Shown here: one piece after another, positions 16,393 through 40,982 of the stretch | Position numbering within the stretch: the stretch's first letter is position 1 | Layout of the letters: each line of letters opens with the position of its first letter | Origin: Perognathus longimembris pacificus | Lineage: Eukaryota; Chordata; Mammalia; Rodentia; Heteromyidae | Length of the DNA stretch: 64,000 bases | Direction: 5' to 3' | Assembly: GCF_023159225.1 (NCBI RefSeq) | Contig: NC_063181.1 | Coordinates: forward strand, 8,639,606 to 8,703,605 | Translations under genes and position numbers: made by a program | The notes under the pieces: generated by a model | Databases searched by the model: none | What the model saw: the letters and a program-made list of their open reading frames with translations, nothing else | Told to the model about the DNA's origin: nothing

Positions 16393-18116
16393 AGCAGAGT
16401 TTGCATCTCTGTCCTTCCGGGCCTTCTGTTTGCACCATACACACTTACTATTATAACCCAGCTCCCAACAAGTTGTTTAACTGAACTGCAATTTTTTTCT
16501 AAGTGTGTGATTGAGTGACACGGTTTTGTTGTCTGAAGTTCGGGCCCCCCTGAGTTCCTCAGGGTGGGATTGGACTGACCATGCGGTCACACGCAAGCAG
16601 GGAGCCTGACACCTGTAAGGTCCGGTGAGCCAGAAGCCCCCTCCAGGGCAGGGACGGCAAGGAGCTTGGTGTTCTGCGTCTCTGCGGACTTAGCAGAAAG
16701 CCTTGACGCTGTCAGTGTCTTGGTGGTAAGGATTGATGAAAGGCTGACTTCAGCTGGGTTCCAAGGCATCCTGGGGCACAGGGGAAGGAGTAAGGGGGAG
16801 TCCAAAGGTATTTCTGACCAAGCTTATATCTGATCCTGAGGTTTGAGCCCCTGGGTGTCAGGTGAACTTCCCTCAGAACTGCACCATCTTTCTGAGAACA
16901 TCCCTGATGCACCTCCTCCAGGGACTGCGGCGTTCTGAATGGGGTCCTGGGCCCATCCTTTAGCTCATCTGGCTGGACTCCTACCTACCTGTGGACCCTG
17001 ACCCTCTGGGGATTTGAGCTGAGGGGGCGCCTGAAGCCACCCAGTGGCCCCTAGAACCACACACCTCTCCCTCCCCCTCCCCCAGACCTGCCTCCAGGGG
17101 TTCCTCTATTTTCTCCCAGTTCCAGCAGCCGCTGGCCCTCCTTCCCACCCTTCTTCCTCTTGCTTCCATCTTGCCTCCAGCCATCTCTCCAGGCTTCTCT
17201 AGGTGGTTCTTCTAGCCCCTTGCCTCTTTGGTCCCTCTGGCTCCACACTGTCCTGGCTTCCACCCCACCCCCACCCCGACACCCTCTGGCTCCCATGTCA
17301 CACATACAGACATGAAGCTTCTAGATCCTGAATAGCCCTGGTGCAGGCTGGATGGGTGGTCTTGCAGGGCACTGTCCCTCTTTGCTCAGGCTCTTGTGCC
17401 TATCCCCCCCATCCCACCCCGGCCAGCAGCAGGGGCTGAAGGGGGGCTGGGGTGGTCCCCAGATGAGGAGACTAAAGCCCAGGTCAGGAAGATGGGGAGT
17501 CATGAGGCAAGAGCTGAGGCTGCTGGGCACAAAGCCTCCTGGGGGCTAGTGCCGGGTGGGGGGGGGGGTGGGGGGAAGAGAAGGGCCTCAGAAGAGGAAT
17601 TGGGGCAAGCCTGTGGGTGGGTGGGTGGGAGGAAAGGGTAGCCTCAGCCCTGGAGCTTCCTCCTGGCTCCAGAAGAATCTCCATACTTCCCTTCCCTGTG
17701 CCTTCCGCCCAGGTCCCGGGAGAATTCTCCTGGTATTCCCCATGTCCCCCGGCCCCCACCCCCTGGCATCTTCACGGGGGTGGAGGGGGGTGGGGGGAGG
17801 CCGGCCTCAGCTGTCTGAAGGATGGAGGGGCTGGGGAAGCAGGGCTAGGTGCCCAGACGGCCGCGTGTGTGGGAGGGGATGTCCTCAGATGCCCTCCACC
17901 CGGCAGTCCCCGCTCTGACGTGGGTGCCCCCCCTCTCCCCGCCCGGATTAGTGGCAGCTTGGCCTGACTCTCCGGGGCTCCTTCCCCCGCCCTGCCTGCT
18001 GCCCACCCCTGGGCAGGGGGCTGCTCCGCCTGAGGGGCACTGTGCTTGCCCAGGTAAGGGGCTCGGGGCAGAGAGAGGGCAGCTGGTGGTGAGGAGCGCC
18101 GTGTCTGTGAGCAGGA

Positions 18117-18139
18117 GTGTGTGTGTGTGTGTGTGTGTC
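18117..18139. repeat. (GT)n microsatellite
   Basis: About eleven GT units, upstream of HR. Confidence 0.85.
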
Positions 18140-19779
18140 AGCATGTGTGTATTCATGTGCAAGGGGTCGGTGTGGGCTGGGGCCAGGCCTGTCTGGGTCT
18201 GAGGTGCGGGTCAGCGCATCTAGGTCCCTGGGCTGGCGTTGTGGACGTGCGCTGGGCGCCTTTCCTTCTGTTTGTGTCTTTCGTGTGTCTCCCTAGCTCT
18301 GCTCCATCCTCAGGACAGATAGTCGGCTGCCAGGGCTCTGGCCTGTGGCATGGGCTCCGAGGCAGGATGGGGAACTGGGGGGGGGGGCAGAGGGGGTGCT
18401 TCTCCTGACCTTTCCCCCACCAGCCCCTGGGCATTCCAGGAGTCTGTCCGGAGGGCACTGGTCTCGTCCAGAGGCTGGGATCTGACAGGCAAACATGACA
18501 ACTGTGGGGGGGGGGGGATCTGTTCTGCTCCCCTAGGTCAATCCCCATGGCCTTTGCTAAGGACAGCCACAGGCCCTCTGAGTCCCGGCAGCCCAGGCTC
18601 CTGATCTTGCCTCTTGTAGGCCTCAAGCCACAGGAGTCTCCCCTGATTCGACTCTCCCACAAGTCTCGGCTGCTGAAGCAGGCCAAGGGACACAGATGGG
18701 ACTAGAGGCATGTCCCACCCACTCACCTGGGAGCAGGAGACCAGGCCAGGGCCTTGGGGGCTCCAGTCCCTAGAGACCCTCCACAATTGTCACCCCTGGC
18801 CCTCTGGGCTGGGGAAGGAAGGCAGGGTGAATAACTCAGCCATGTAAACAACCCCGACCAGCCTGCCCTGCCTGGCGTGGGGGGGGGGGTGGGGGGCGGG
18901 GGGACGAGGGGCCCCGGGGCTCTATGCCAACATGACCCAAGTCCTGCCCAGAGCTAGCCTCTTTGGTTCCTTCTTCCCGGGACCCCTTCTCTTCTCTGCC
19001 ACTGGTCTAAGGCTCCCTGACTTTGCTCCAGTCTCTTGGGAGGAAATGTCTGATCTCTCCAGGGATGATGTGACTTGGGACAGGTGGGAAGCTTCTAGAA
19101 CTCATCCCTTTCACAGGATGGGAACAGGGAGGAGGGGTCACTTCTGTTTCAGGTTGGGCATGAGGAAGCAAGGAAACTGAGGGGCCAGAAGTGGGCGCCT
19201 GAGGGGAAGGGAAGCGCCCGTTGGGCGTGTGGGTTTCTGTGTGTGTCTGAATCTGTCTGTGTGTGTTTGAATCTGTCTGTTTGTGTCTGTGCTCTGGAAC
19301 CACCCCCGCAGAGGAGCCGGGATGCTTCCTCGGGTGGAGGGCGCCCTGTTTGCCCATTTCCTCTCCTGCTTGCTGCTCCCTTCCCGCGAGCCACTCCCTG
19401 GGCTCCTCTCCAGGTTGGGCCTGGGAGTGCGAGGCGCGCACTGGGGATGGGGCAGACCCTCCGAATTCTGGGCGGAAGCTTGGATTGAGCTCCTCGGATT
19501 CCATCACTGCTCTGGATGCCCTGAGACCGGAGACGGATTAGACTATGGCTGCTCCCAGAGCTGAAGCACTACACCTTGTGCCGCTGACCCCCGGGGAGGG
19601 GAGGAGAGGGGGCTTAGGCGCGGGACAAAGGGCCCACGATGCTTGGCCAGGAGAGCCTGAGGATGAGGATGAGCCAGGGCGGACACTGGGCTTGTGAGGT
19701 GAGCCCCACGTGTCCGGGCTGGAGAGGACCAGGAGAGAGTGGTCCAGCAGGCACCGGCCCGGCTGGCGTGGGTCACAGC

Positions 19780-20250
19780 AGCCATCGCTGACCCGTGAGA
19801 ACCCGACTGCCCCTGCCAGCTCTGGCACTACCCCCTCCCAGCCGCCCCGCCCTGGCACCCCGGGGGGCACCCCGCCCCACCTTGGCCCGGTCCGGCCCCT
19901 CCCGCCCTTTGCTCCAATTCCCGGGCTTGGCACCTATAGTGGGGGTGCTGCCCGCCTGCCAGGCTCCGGGCCGGGCCCACGGGAGGGTGGGGCGGCTGGG
20001 AAGCTGGCACGCTGCCCCGGGGGAGCCTCTCTCGGCAGGCGCCCGGGTGCCGCGGGGGGGAGGGGGGAACAAAGGGCTCATTCTCCCCGTGCGCAGCCGG
20101 TGGCATCGCCGGGGCGTTGGCGGAAGCCCCCGGGGCTCAGGAGGGGGCAGGCCCAGGCGGGGCCGCCGAATCACGGGCTCCTGTTTCCCGCAGGGTGCTG
20201 GAGGAGGAAACCGGCGGAGCAGCTTCCCTACTCTCAGTTGCGCGTCTGGC
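19780..20250 (+). promoter_or_regulatory. HR: CpG-island promoter region of HR
   Basis: A GC- and CpG-rich block runs from about 19780 through about 21250 and covers the noncoding first exon. The promoter should lie upstream of the first uORF (20252), because that uORF and the donor at 20821 belong to the leader exon. The exact transcription start cannot be read. No convincing TATA box was found. Confidence 0.5.
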
Positions 20251-20251
20251 G

Positions 20252-20302
20252 ATGGCGATCGGAGGTCCTGCTGCGCTCTCCGCTGCGCTCTCCCTCCATT
20301 AG
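20252..20302 (+). CDS. HR leader uORF, 16 codons (candidate U1HR)
   Basis: ATG in good context (G at -3, G at +4), a short peptide MAIGGPAALSAALSLH, stop TAG. It is the first ATG seen in the part of the leader exon before HRURF. Matching it to the human uORF called U1HR is an inference from order. A regulatory rather than a protein role is likely. Confidence 0.4.
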   Translation: MAIGGPAALSAALSLH

Positions 20303-20647
<345 letters not shown>

Positions 20648-20748
20648 AGCGCCCCCGACGCCCGGGGGAAAAGACAGCGCGAGCGCGCTGAGCAGAGCGC
20701 GCGAGAACGCGTCCTCGCCCGCCGGCCGCGGGGCCCCGGAGCCGGCCC

Positions 20749-20814
20749 ATGGGGAGCAGGCACCCGGCGCCGGCCAGCAGGACCGCTGCCGCCCGTGCCG
20801 CGCCCGGCCCGTGA
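20749..20814 (+). CDS. HR leader uORF, 21 codons (candidate U3HR)
   Basis: ATGGGGAGC opens a 21-residue Ala/Arg/Pro-rich frame that ends TGA seven bases before the exon 1 donor at 20821. Context is weak at -3 (C) and good at +4 (G). It follows HRURF by about 100 bases, so a reinitiating ribosome could use it. Function is inferred only. Confidence 0.35.
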   Translation: MGSRHPAPASRTAAARAAPGP

Positions 20815-22012
20815 AGCCCAGGTAAGCGCCGAGAGCGGGGCGCCCGGTGGGGGCCCTCGGAGCGGGGCGCGCGCAGGGAGTGAGCTCCCCGAGCCGCTCC
20901 GGGCTGGACCACGCGCCCTAACGTGCCAAAGGGAAGATGCGCGTCCCGGGCTGGATCTCGTGGGAGCTCCCGCTCCCGCCGGTGTCTGGGGGCATCGCCT
21001 GCCCGGGTTCCCGCACCCCTCTCCCGGGGCTTCCCCGCCCGCGAGCGGACCACTCCGAGGGTGCTGTCGCTCTGGTGCCACCTGTCATCCCGGTCCCTCG
21101 CACGCACGTTCAATTTTCCCTCCCTTGCGTCTCTCTGGGGCCCGGCCTGCTTTCTCCGCCTCCTTTCCGCCGACAACCGGCTTCCGTGAGCCCTGGCGCC
21201 CTGGAACAGCCCGGCTGGGATAGGCGAGCTCAACCCATCCAAGCTGACGTCCCTTAATCCCGCTGGTTTATTCCTCCCTTTGGGGTCTTCAGAGAGCCTT
21301 GCTCCGACCCCTTGTCCTGAGATTCTGCTGAGACGCCCAGAAACTAGAATCTGGGGGGTGGGGGTAGCGGAGTCCGACTGCCCAGGTGTAGGGAGAAGGT
21401 TAGCGCACAGCCCGGGCCAGCTGCCTTCTCGAGTGACTCCAGCCCACCTGACCCCGACACCCCACTCCTGACAGCCTGTCTGGGACTGGGAGTGGGGTGG
21501 GTCAGCAACAACCCCCCAAACACTGACTGTGGTTTGCGAGGAGTCGTCTGAGACTCAAGCTCGTTTTACACGGGGGACACCAAGGCATCTACTAGTAACA
21601 TGACTGTGCCCACGACCACAGCAGGTGACCACAGCAGGTCAGGACCAAGATCAGTGGTCCTTCTGCTCCAGCGTCTTCCTCTGAGCTCATCTTTTAGGTT
21701 CTGGTGCCCCGTCCTTCTCCATAGTTTGTGGGCAGGTTTCTCGTTCCGTGAGGCCTGAATGTGTCATCCTAGAGATAATACCCACTTCTGAAGTTTAGAG
21801 GCAAGTGGGGACCAGGACTTGGGGAGCATCCTGGCCGGGCAGGATTCTGCTGTCTGCCGCCGTGGCCTACCACCTGCTTTACTGGTTTGAGCCACTTCAC
21901 TGTTGTCAGGGCGGTGCCCACTGTGCCTGCCGGCAGCGAAGGGCTTGCGGCCTGTGCCCAAGGAGCTCATGCTTTGGTTGTTATGCTCCAGGGACCCCTG
22001 CAGGAGACCCTC

Positions 22013-22029
22013 ATGAGGGCAGGAGAGTG

Positions 22030-22030
<1 letters not shown>
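22013..22030 (+). CDS. HR leader uORF, 5 codons, overlapping the HR start (candidate U4HR)
   Basis: ATG AGG GCA GGA GAG TGA: the final A of the stop is the A of the HR ATG at 22030 (TGATGG). This stop/start overlap could support reinitiation. It lies in HR exon 2 downstream of the likely acceptor (after 21991 or 22003). Confidence 0.4.
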
Positions 22031-34941
<12,911 letters not shown>

Positions 34942-36165
34942 GAGAGACACAGCGGCAGGTCGACCAGGTGCCCAGCCCAAGCATAGCTTCGGGAGGGAAT
35001 GGCACCAGGAGACCCAGGCACACTGGTCAAACCCATCAATACCACTCCAGGCACACACAGGGCACCCCCCATTCCTTGGCCCTAAAGCCAACAACTAGAG
35101 TGCCACCAAAGCTCCTACCTGCCCTTTGCAGGCTGGCACCTGCTCGACACCCCACCTCCCCCTGTGGTACCATGCTCGTAGTAGGGGTAATAGATGTCCT
35201 TCAACTCCTGTGCTCCAACCCGGGAGACACACAGCGCTCTTTCTTGGGTGACTTTGGGAATCGCTCTGGCTTCAGCAATACTTCCTTGTGCTGCCTCATC
35301 CCCCCATTGTCCTACCCGTGCCCTGAGCTTTTATACCACCCACATCCTCGTTGGGTTCCGGGTAGCTGTTTGCACTGAAGGCCTGCTAGACCAGAGGCCA
35401 CCCAAATCCTGCCCTTACAGAGGGGTGAGACGCGTGGAGAAGAGCTAGCAGCAGGGATGGCCCAGCTTTGGCTGGAGGGAATAACGTGAGAGGGGCCGCT
35501 CACCCCCGCTCCTGCCCCTGCCTGCCTCCTTGGAGCTCTCCATGGAAGTCTGTGTGTGGCTGCTGCCGGTGGGCTTCGCCCTGCCCCTGCCAGACATGTG
35601 GCCTAAGGAGGAAGGGCACACACAGCAGCCAGGAGCACAGGCAAGTGGAGAGGGTAGTTAAGGTCTGGGGGCCAGGTGACAGGAACCTCCCATACCACTG
35701 CCTGCTCTTCTAGAGGCTGCACCCCTGAAGCCTTGCAGGGGCTGCCCCTTGAGGATGCTCCAGCGTGTAACAGTGGGCAAGACAGAATTCCAGGGCCCGG
35801 CCCAGAGTGGCCTCTCTGTGGGGCATCAGCCTGTGGAGATTTCAGAACCGCACCGCTCTCAGCAAATTCCAGCCCACCCTGTCTTGCTTATCTGCTCTGA
35901 CCTTGAGCAAGAGCTAAGGGAACCCTCGCCAGCTGACTGCCCTTGGTGGCCTGGCCCCGAGGACCGAGTTTCACTGCCTAACCACCCGTTCCCTCCTCTC
36001 CCTTCCCCACCCCCTGGCCCGTCTGGTGTGGCTCTGCCCTCCACCCCCTTCCCGTGTATCTCAGCCCCACCCATGCGCCCGCTTTTGTCATACCTGACTA
36101 TTCCTGCTGTGGTTCGGGGAATGTTTTTTAATTAAATAAATTTTTTTTATTATAAACATAAAATC
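34942..36165 (+). other. HR: HR 3' UTR
   Basis: About 1.2 kb without SINEs follows the TGA and ends at an A/T-rich stretch containing AATAAA (36135-36140). The length is similar to what is expected for HR. Repeat-rich DNA begins soon after (about 36262). Confidence 0.7.
36135..36140 (+). terminator. HR: AATAAA polyadenylation signal, HR
   Basis: A canonical hexamer in TTTTTTAATTAAATAAATTTTT, the first one after the HR stop and at the edge of the repeat-free UTR. Confidence 0.65.
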
Positions 36166-36261
36166 TGTTCAGAGCAATTAGAAAATAAGAAAGTTACCCG
36201 CAAGGTCATCTCTACTTGCCCCCTCCCCCCCAACTCAACCTCTCTTAGTATTTATTATCAG

Positions 36262-36440
36262 TATTGTCGGTCGTGGATCTTGAACTCAGGGCCTACACGC
36301 TGTCACTGTGCTTTTTGCTCAAGGCTAGCCCTCTACCACTTGAGCCACAGAGCCACTTCTCATTTTCTAGTGGTTGAAAGTGGAGCTGTGGCTCAAGTGG
36401 TAGAGTACCAAGGTGCCCAGGTCCTGAGTTCAAGTTCCTT
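36262..36440. repeat. Composite SINE pieces in opposite orientations
   Basis: 36262-36365 is a minus-strand tRNA-like tail (GGATCTTGAACTCAGGGCC); 36370-36440 is a plus-strand one (GGAGCTGTGGCTCAAGTGG). They could form a hairpin. Confidence 0.65.
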
Positions 36441-36503
36441 CTATTAAGTGGCTATTCCATGGTTTAAATAACCATCATTTGTTTAAAAATATATATATCA
36501 GGG

Positions 36504-36705
36504 GGCTGGGAATGGGGAATGAAGCGGTAGGGTGCTTGCCTAGCATGCACGAAGCCCTGGGTTTGAGTTCTCAGTACCACATAAACAGAAAAGGCCAGAA
36601 GTGGCGCTGTGGCTCAAGAGATAAGAGTGCTAGCCTTGAGCCAAAAGAAGCCAGGGACATCACCCAGGCCCTGAGTTCAAGCCCCAGGACTGGCAAAAAT
36701 AAATA

Positions 36706-36741
<36 letters not shown>
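36504..36741 (+). repeat. ID-like dimeric SINE with (TA)n tail
   Basis: GGCTGGGAATGGGGAATGAAG start, GGCGCTGTGGCTCAAG second half, CAGGACTGGC end, A-rich tail, then about 15 TA units (36712-36741). Confidence 0.85.
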
Positions 36742-36745
<4 letters not shown>

Positions 36746-36849
36746 CTTTTTCATTAAGTTTATTTTCACTTTTTCTTAGGGCTAAAAAAAGAGAACATAT
36801 GTTTTATCATATTATTTACTTTATTTAATCTCCTACATGGAAATGAGCT

Positions 36850-37010
36850 CAACCCCTTATGATTATTTTGAGGTAGATATGAGTTATTTCCATTTTACGG
36901 AAGTTACAGGCCATCTGGGATTAAATAAGTCACCCAAGGCCGCACAGTAATTTCAGGGGCAGAACTGGGATTTGAACCACATTGTCTGACTTAAACCACC
37001 GCATTTATAT
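36850..37010 (-). repeat. MIR element
   Basis: TTATTTCCATTTTACGGAAG, AAGTCACCCAAGGCCGCACA and GGATTTGAACCACATTGTCTG are the reverse complement of MIR. Confidence 0.75.
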
Positions 37011-37596
37011 TAAGGTCTTAGCACTTCATGGAATTTAGATAGGCTGGCCTTCTTCTCCGTCCTAATTCATGCGCTTTATAGCGGTTAGGTTCCAAGTAGC
37101 ACTCGGTAAATGACATACTTCTACCTGCACTTCACCTTCTACAGCTATGTCCCAATGGCACCCCAGGACCCCAAATATAAGATCCTCCCTGGTCAAGAGG
37201 TGGCTTTGAATTTTTTCCATTGGGATGGCCTTTCTTCCCCACCCCCCAAAGACCCCATTTCCTCTGCCCTAGTCTCCCCTCCCGTGGAGGCCCACAGCTC
37301 CCTTGAGGGCATTTTTGGTTGGGTCCTTTATTAACAATAGGTAGATGGGTGTCCATTTGTTCCAGGACTAGGTCAAGAATGGAGCCAGCCCTGGTGGGGA
37401 CGAACCCTGGAACCCAGGCTGGCTGTCGGCAGCACTGTTTCTCGTGGAGGCCCCTGGGCCTCTACTGCCAGGGTCGGCCGCTCGCCACCTCCTGCCCTTT
37501 TCTCTGGCTCATATACTACAGTGTCATGAGCCAAAAAGCCGGCAGTGAGCTTAGGTAGGCACGTCCTAGAGCTACTGTTCCATTTTTCTTACACAA

Positions 37597-37745
37597 TTCT
37601 CACATTTTTTTTATTTTGGAATAATTTTAGATTTATAGGCAAGTCATAAATACAGCATTGAAGATTCCCAATTACCCTTCACTCAGCCTCTCCTAGAGTT
37701 ACAGAAACATGGTGCCTTTATCATTGGGAATTTCCCTGTTGATGT
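37597..37745 (+). repeat. Probable old L1-type fragment
   Basis: TTTTGGAATAATTTTAGATT, CATTGAAGATTCCCAATTACCC and ACATGGTGCC resemble a common old mammalian LINE-1 3' region. Family assignment is uncertain. Confidence 0.45.
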
Positions 37746-37754
37746 TCCATTTCC

Positions 37755-37990
37755 TTTCTTCTTTTATTTTTGGGGCTTGAACTCAGGGCCTGGGCCCTGT
37801 CCCTGAGCTCTTTTGCTTAAGGTTAGCATTCTACTACTTTGAACTGAAGCCCTGCTTCCAGTTTTCTAGAGGCTATTTGGAGATAAGAATCTCTTAACTT
37901 TCCTGCCCAGCCTGGTTTTGAACTGTGATCCTCAGATCTCAGCCTCCTGAGTAGCTAGGGTTACGGGTATGAGGCACCAGCACCCAGTGT
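37755..37990 (-). repeat. Composite B1-tRNA SINE
   Basis: GGGGCTTGAACTCAGGGCC at the left, AGCCTCCTGAGTAGCTAGGG near the right; a complete reverse-oriented copy. Confidence 0.8.
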
Positions 37991-38499
37991 TCATGTCTCA
38001 TTTTCTATTCCAACACTTTCATTTGACATGCCTAGATGGGAGACATGGCTAAGGTCACAGAGGAGCTTAGTAGCAGGGCCCTTTTGCAGCAGGATGCTCT
38101 CTTCCTCCTGGCTATAGCTCAGGCCCTTAACCTACTTTGCCAATGGGCAGGATTCACTGCTCTGTACATTGCCCTAGCATCACAGACAGCCTTCCCTACC
38201 CTGCTTGTCCTTCTCTGTTCTTGTGTCCCAGAAGCCGCCTACCCCAGGGTTTCCCACTCAAGCGCTCACATATACAAGTGAGCATATATATGCATACTCC
38301 AAGATGGCTCAGGCTTTGCTCTGTGGGTGCTGCAAGAGTTGTGCACAACATGATAGTGGGCAGCACCCAGTCCAGAAGTATTTTTTCATCCTAGGACATG
38401 CTTGCATGTTTCTGATTCAATCTCCTCTCCCTCAATTTTCCCTTTCTGTCTTGGCTGACTGTTGTTCCTTCTCCCCAAAGGCTTTAAGAAACTCAGTCT

Positions 38500-38730
38500 A
38501 AGCCAGGTGCCCGCGACTCTGTCTGTAATCCTAGCTACTCAGGAGGCTGAGATCTGAGGACCACGGTTTGAAGCCAGCCCAAGCAGGAAAGTTCATGAGA
38601 CCCTTATCTCCGTTAAACCAGCAAAAAGCTGGAAATGAAGATGGGCTCAGGTGGTAGAGTGCCACCCTTGAGCACAAAAAGCAAAGGGACAGCCCCAGGC
38701 CCTGAGTTCAATCGCCAAGTGCCAGCCAGC
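38500..38730 (+). repeat. Composite B1-tRNA SINE
   Basis: AAGCCAGGTGCCCGCGACTC head, CTTATCTCCGTTAAACCAGC linker, GGCCCTGAGTTCAATCGCC tail. Confidence 0.8.
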
Positions 38731-40179
38731 ACACACCGAACAACCTCTTTGCCGTTTCCCTCAGCACTCTGGGAAGGGCCAGGTAGACTCCTTGAGGACC
38801 TTCTGCACGCGCTTTATGAGAGGCATTTTGTGTTCTGTTGCCTCAATTGTGGCTCCATGGTGGGGTCGATTAGGCCTACTTGACAGAAGAATGCTTTTCC
38901 CCAGTGGTCATGGGGAAAGGAGCTGCGGTTTAGTCCAGGCAGTTAGGTTGTCTGGTGTTTATCTTAGGACGCCTCTGAAGCTCTCAGAGCCCAGCCTAGA
39001 CATGACCTCACCTTCTCAAATCATCCCCGGGAGGCAGAAAGGAGTCTAGGACCGACGCTGCCCCCACTTCACAGATGGGAAAACTGAGGGATAGAAATAC
39101 ACTCTCACACAGCAAAGAGGCTGACAAGCTGCCAACCACCTCGACCTCGACCTCCGTGGTTTGGAGGAGAGAAGAATGTTTCCATGGGGGTTGGGGCCAG
39201 CGGCATTCAGCGAGTGACTCAAAATAGTGTGGCTCAATGGTATGTCCCAGGGTCCTTGCTCAACACCAGCATGTGAGAAGAGCCCAAGGAGGCCAGTCCA
39301 ATGTGCCTCAGATTACCAAGAGTGAAGTCTAGATCCATGGCAGCCCTGTGGGCACCTTTCCTAAGGGGAGATCTTCGTGTGGTAGCAACAAGTTACTGTG
39401 GCCAAGCAGGCTCAGGCTGGAGGGTTGGCAACCATGCCCAGTGTTGGACAATTTATACAGCTCCTCCCCTCATATCTTGGCTCCCGAACAACTCTGTAAA
39501 AGGAAGGCTGTTGTGACCCTACATTACAGATGAGAAACTGGGGTCATAACTTACCCAGGGGCACAGAACAAGCCAGACAGCAGTTGGCTGGATGTCTAGC
39601 TTGAAGTCTAGGGCCTGATCAGGACTACCAAGCCACTGTCCCCCTAAAGGCAGGCACAGAGGCAGCAGGAGGGAGGGGAAAGGGACAGCTTGGACAGGGT
39701 GAGTCCAGACTTGGCTTGCTTCAAAGATTCCTCCCAGCTGGCGCTGCCTTGCTGTCCTGAGAAAAGGTTAAAGGAAGCTCTGAAGAGGAAAGGTCAGGCT
39801 CAGAGAGAAGCAGGAGCTGGCCAGACAAAACCCACACCCTGTTTCCCATCCTCCAGGCCCTGCATGCTGGGTGGGAGGGCACCACTTCTGCCCTCTCAGG
39901 CTTCAGTCTGTAGCAGAGAGGCCTTGAAATGTGACAGGAAATGTAGTGGGCAGGGAGACTCTGATGCCTGCTACTGCCACTGATTCCAGGCCCCCATCTC
40001 TCAACTCCAAACCCATCCTCCCATCCCCTGCCCTGCCCACCTTCTCATCAGCCCTGAACCTCCCTCCTGGGAGGTTCCTCCTCCTACTCGAACCAGCCAT
40101 TTAGCACACAGCCTATCCCCTAGGTCAACATCCATCTCTCCAAACAGCTCAGAATCTCTGAGATAGAAGTCCATGGGAA

Positions 40180-40413
40180 AGCGAGGTTCTGGTAACTCCT
40201 GCCCGTAATTCCAGCTGTTCTGGAGGTTGAGATCTGAGGATGGAGGTTTGAACCAGCTGTGGCAGAAACGTCCACTTTTAGCTCCCATTAACCAGCAAAA
40301 AGGGAGGAATGGAGGTGCTCAAGCAGCAGAGCTCCAACCTGGAGGTGGAGGGAGCCAGGCAAGAGTGTGAGACCCCCCCCCCAAGTTCAAACCCCAGTGC
40401 GGGGGGGGGGGGG

Positions 40414-40452
<39 letters not shown>
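40180..40452 (+). repeat. Composite SINE ending in G run and (CA)n
   Basis: GAGGTTCTGGTAACTCCTGCC head to TTCAAACCCCAGTGC, then G12, (GC)n and about 14 CA units, roughly 140 bases before the first NUDT18 CRE. Confidence 0.75.
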
Positions 40453-40456
<4 letters not shown>

Positions 40457-40559
40457 GGCTACTTAGTGACATTAGGTGCATTTTAATGCAGTCGGTCATT
40501 CACTTGAGAAGCGATCGCCTCCGGCACTTCCCGATTTTGTTTATGACTGATGGCAAACA

Positions 40560-40982
40560 GCAGGTCGGAGTGACCGGCCTAGGCCTCTGTGACGTCACCG
40601 GGCAGTGACGCCACCGACGCGACGCGCCCTGCCGTCGAAATGACGTCACCCTCAGAACCTGTGCGGACCGGTGAGCCCTTGGGGGACTTGGTCACCGGGC
40701 GGCCCGACTCGTCCCGGGAGCCAGAGAACGGAGAAGAGCGTAAAAGCCCGGGCGAGTCCCCGCGGCCGCGGCCCCGCCCCTTCACGGGATGGCCCCGCCC
40801 CCTCGGTGATTGACGGGGCAGGCCTCGGCGACGCGCAGCCAATCAGCAGCCGGGGCTGGCCGGGCACTTCCGCGTTGGCGCCGGCCGGAGGCCTCAGGGG
40901 CGGGGCGGGGGCGGGGCCTGCGCCATCCCGCTTTCCCGCAGGGTCCGCAGGGTCTCCGCTCGCCGCCTCCCAGGGGCGTCCG
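40560..40982 (+). promoter_or_regulatory. NUDT18: NUDT18 CpG-island promoter with paired CREs
   Basis: Two perfect palindromic cAMP-response elements TGACGTCA lie at 40590-40597 and 40641-40648, with a half site TGACG at 40606-40610 between them. A CCAAT box is at 40839-40843 and GC boxes GGGGCGGGGC are at about 40898-40917, all within 400 bases upstream of the ATG. CREB/ATF, NF-Y and Sp1 are the usual binders of these motifs. No TATA box. CpG density is high from about 40560 to about 41300. Confidence 0.75.

Larger units (their letters stand above)
13710..19750. other. Intergenic region REEP4-HR (distal HR upstream sequence)
   Basis: No coding exon is recognised. The content is a composite SINE (13850-14095), a MIR relic (about 14940-15150), a composite SINE with a CA microsatellite (15869-16147), a B1-like minus-strand element (about 16255-16392), several G or C homopolymer runs (about 15330-15356, 15454-15470, 17558-17575, 18376-18388, 18505-18520, 18880-18902) and a GT run (18117-18139). 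From about 17000 to 19700 the DNA is GC-rich and mostly repeat-free, so regulatory elements of HR could lie there; none can be named from sequence alone. Confidence 0.6.
36170..40540. other. Intergenic region HR-NUDT18
   Basis: No gene recognised. It is dense in repeats: composite SINE pieces (36262-36440), an ID-like SINE with a TA microsatellite (36504-36741), MIR relics (about 36850-37010, 39050-39130, 39515-39600), a probable L1-type fragment (about 37597-37745), composite SINEs (37755-37990 minus, 38500-38730 plus, 40180-40400 plus) and a G-run/CA microsatellite (40400-40452). Confidence 0.65.

Noticed and set aside
21625..21650. AGGTGA and AGGTCA half sites in HR intron 1, possible hormone response element
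   Set aside because: The spacing is seven bases, which fits none of the usual DR1-DR5 receptor arrangements; too weak to call.
21805..22029. Upstream in-frame ATG giving HR about 75 extra N-terminal residues
   Set aside because: It lies before the likely exon 2 acceptor (21991 or 22003), so it is intronic; the known hairless start MES..PSFLK is at 22030.
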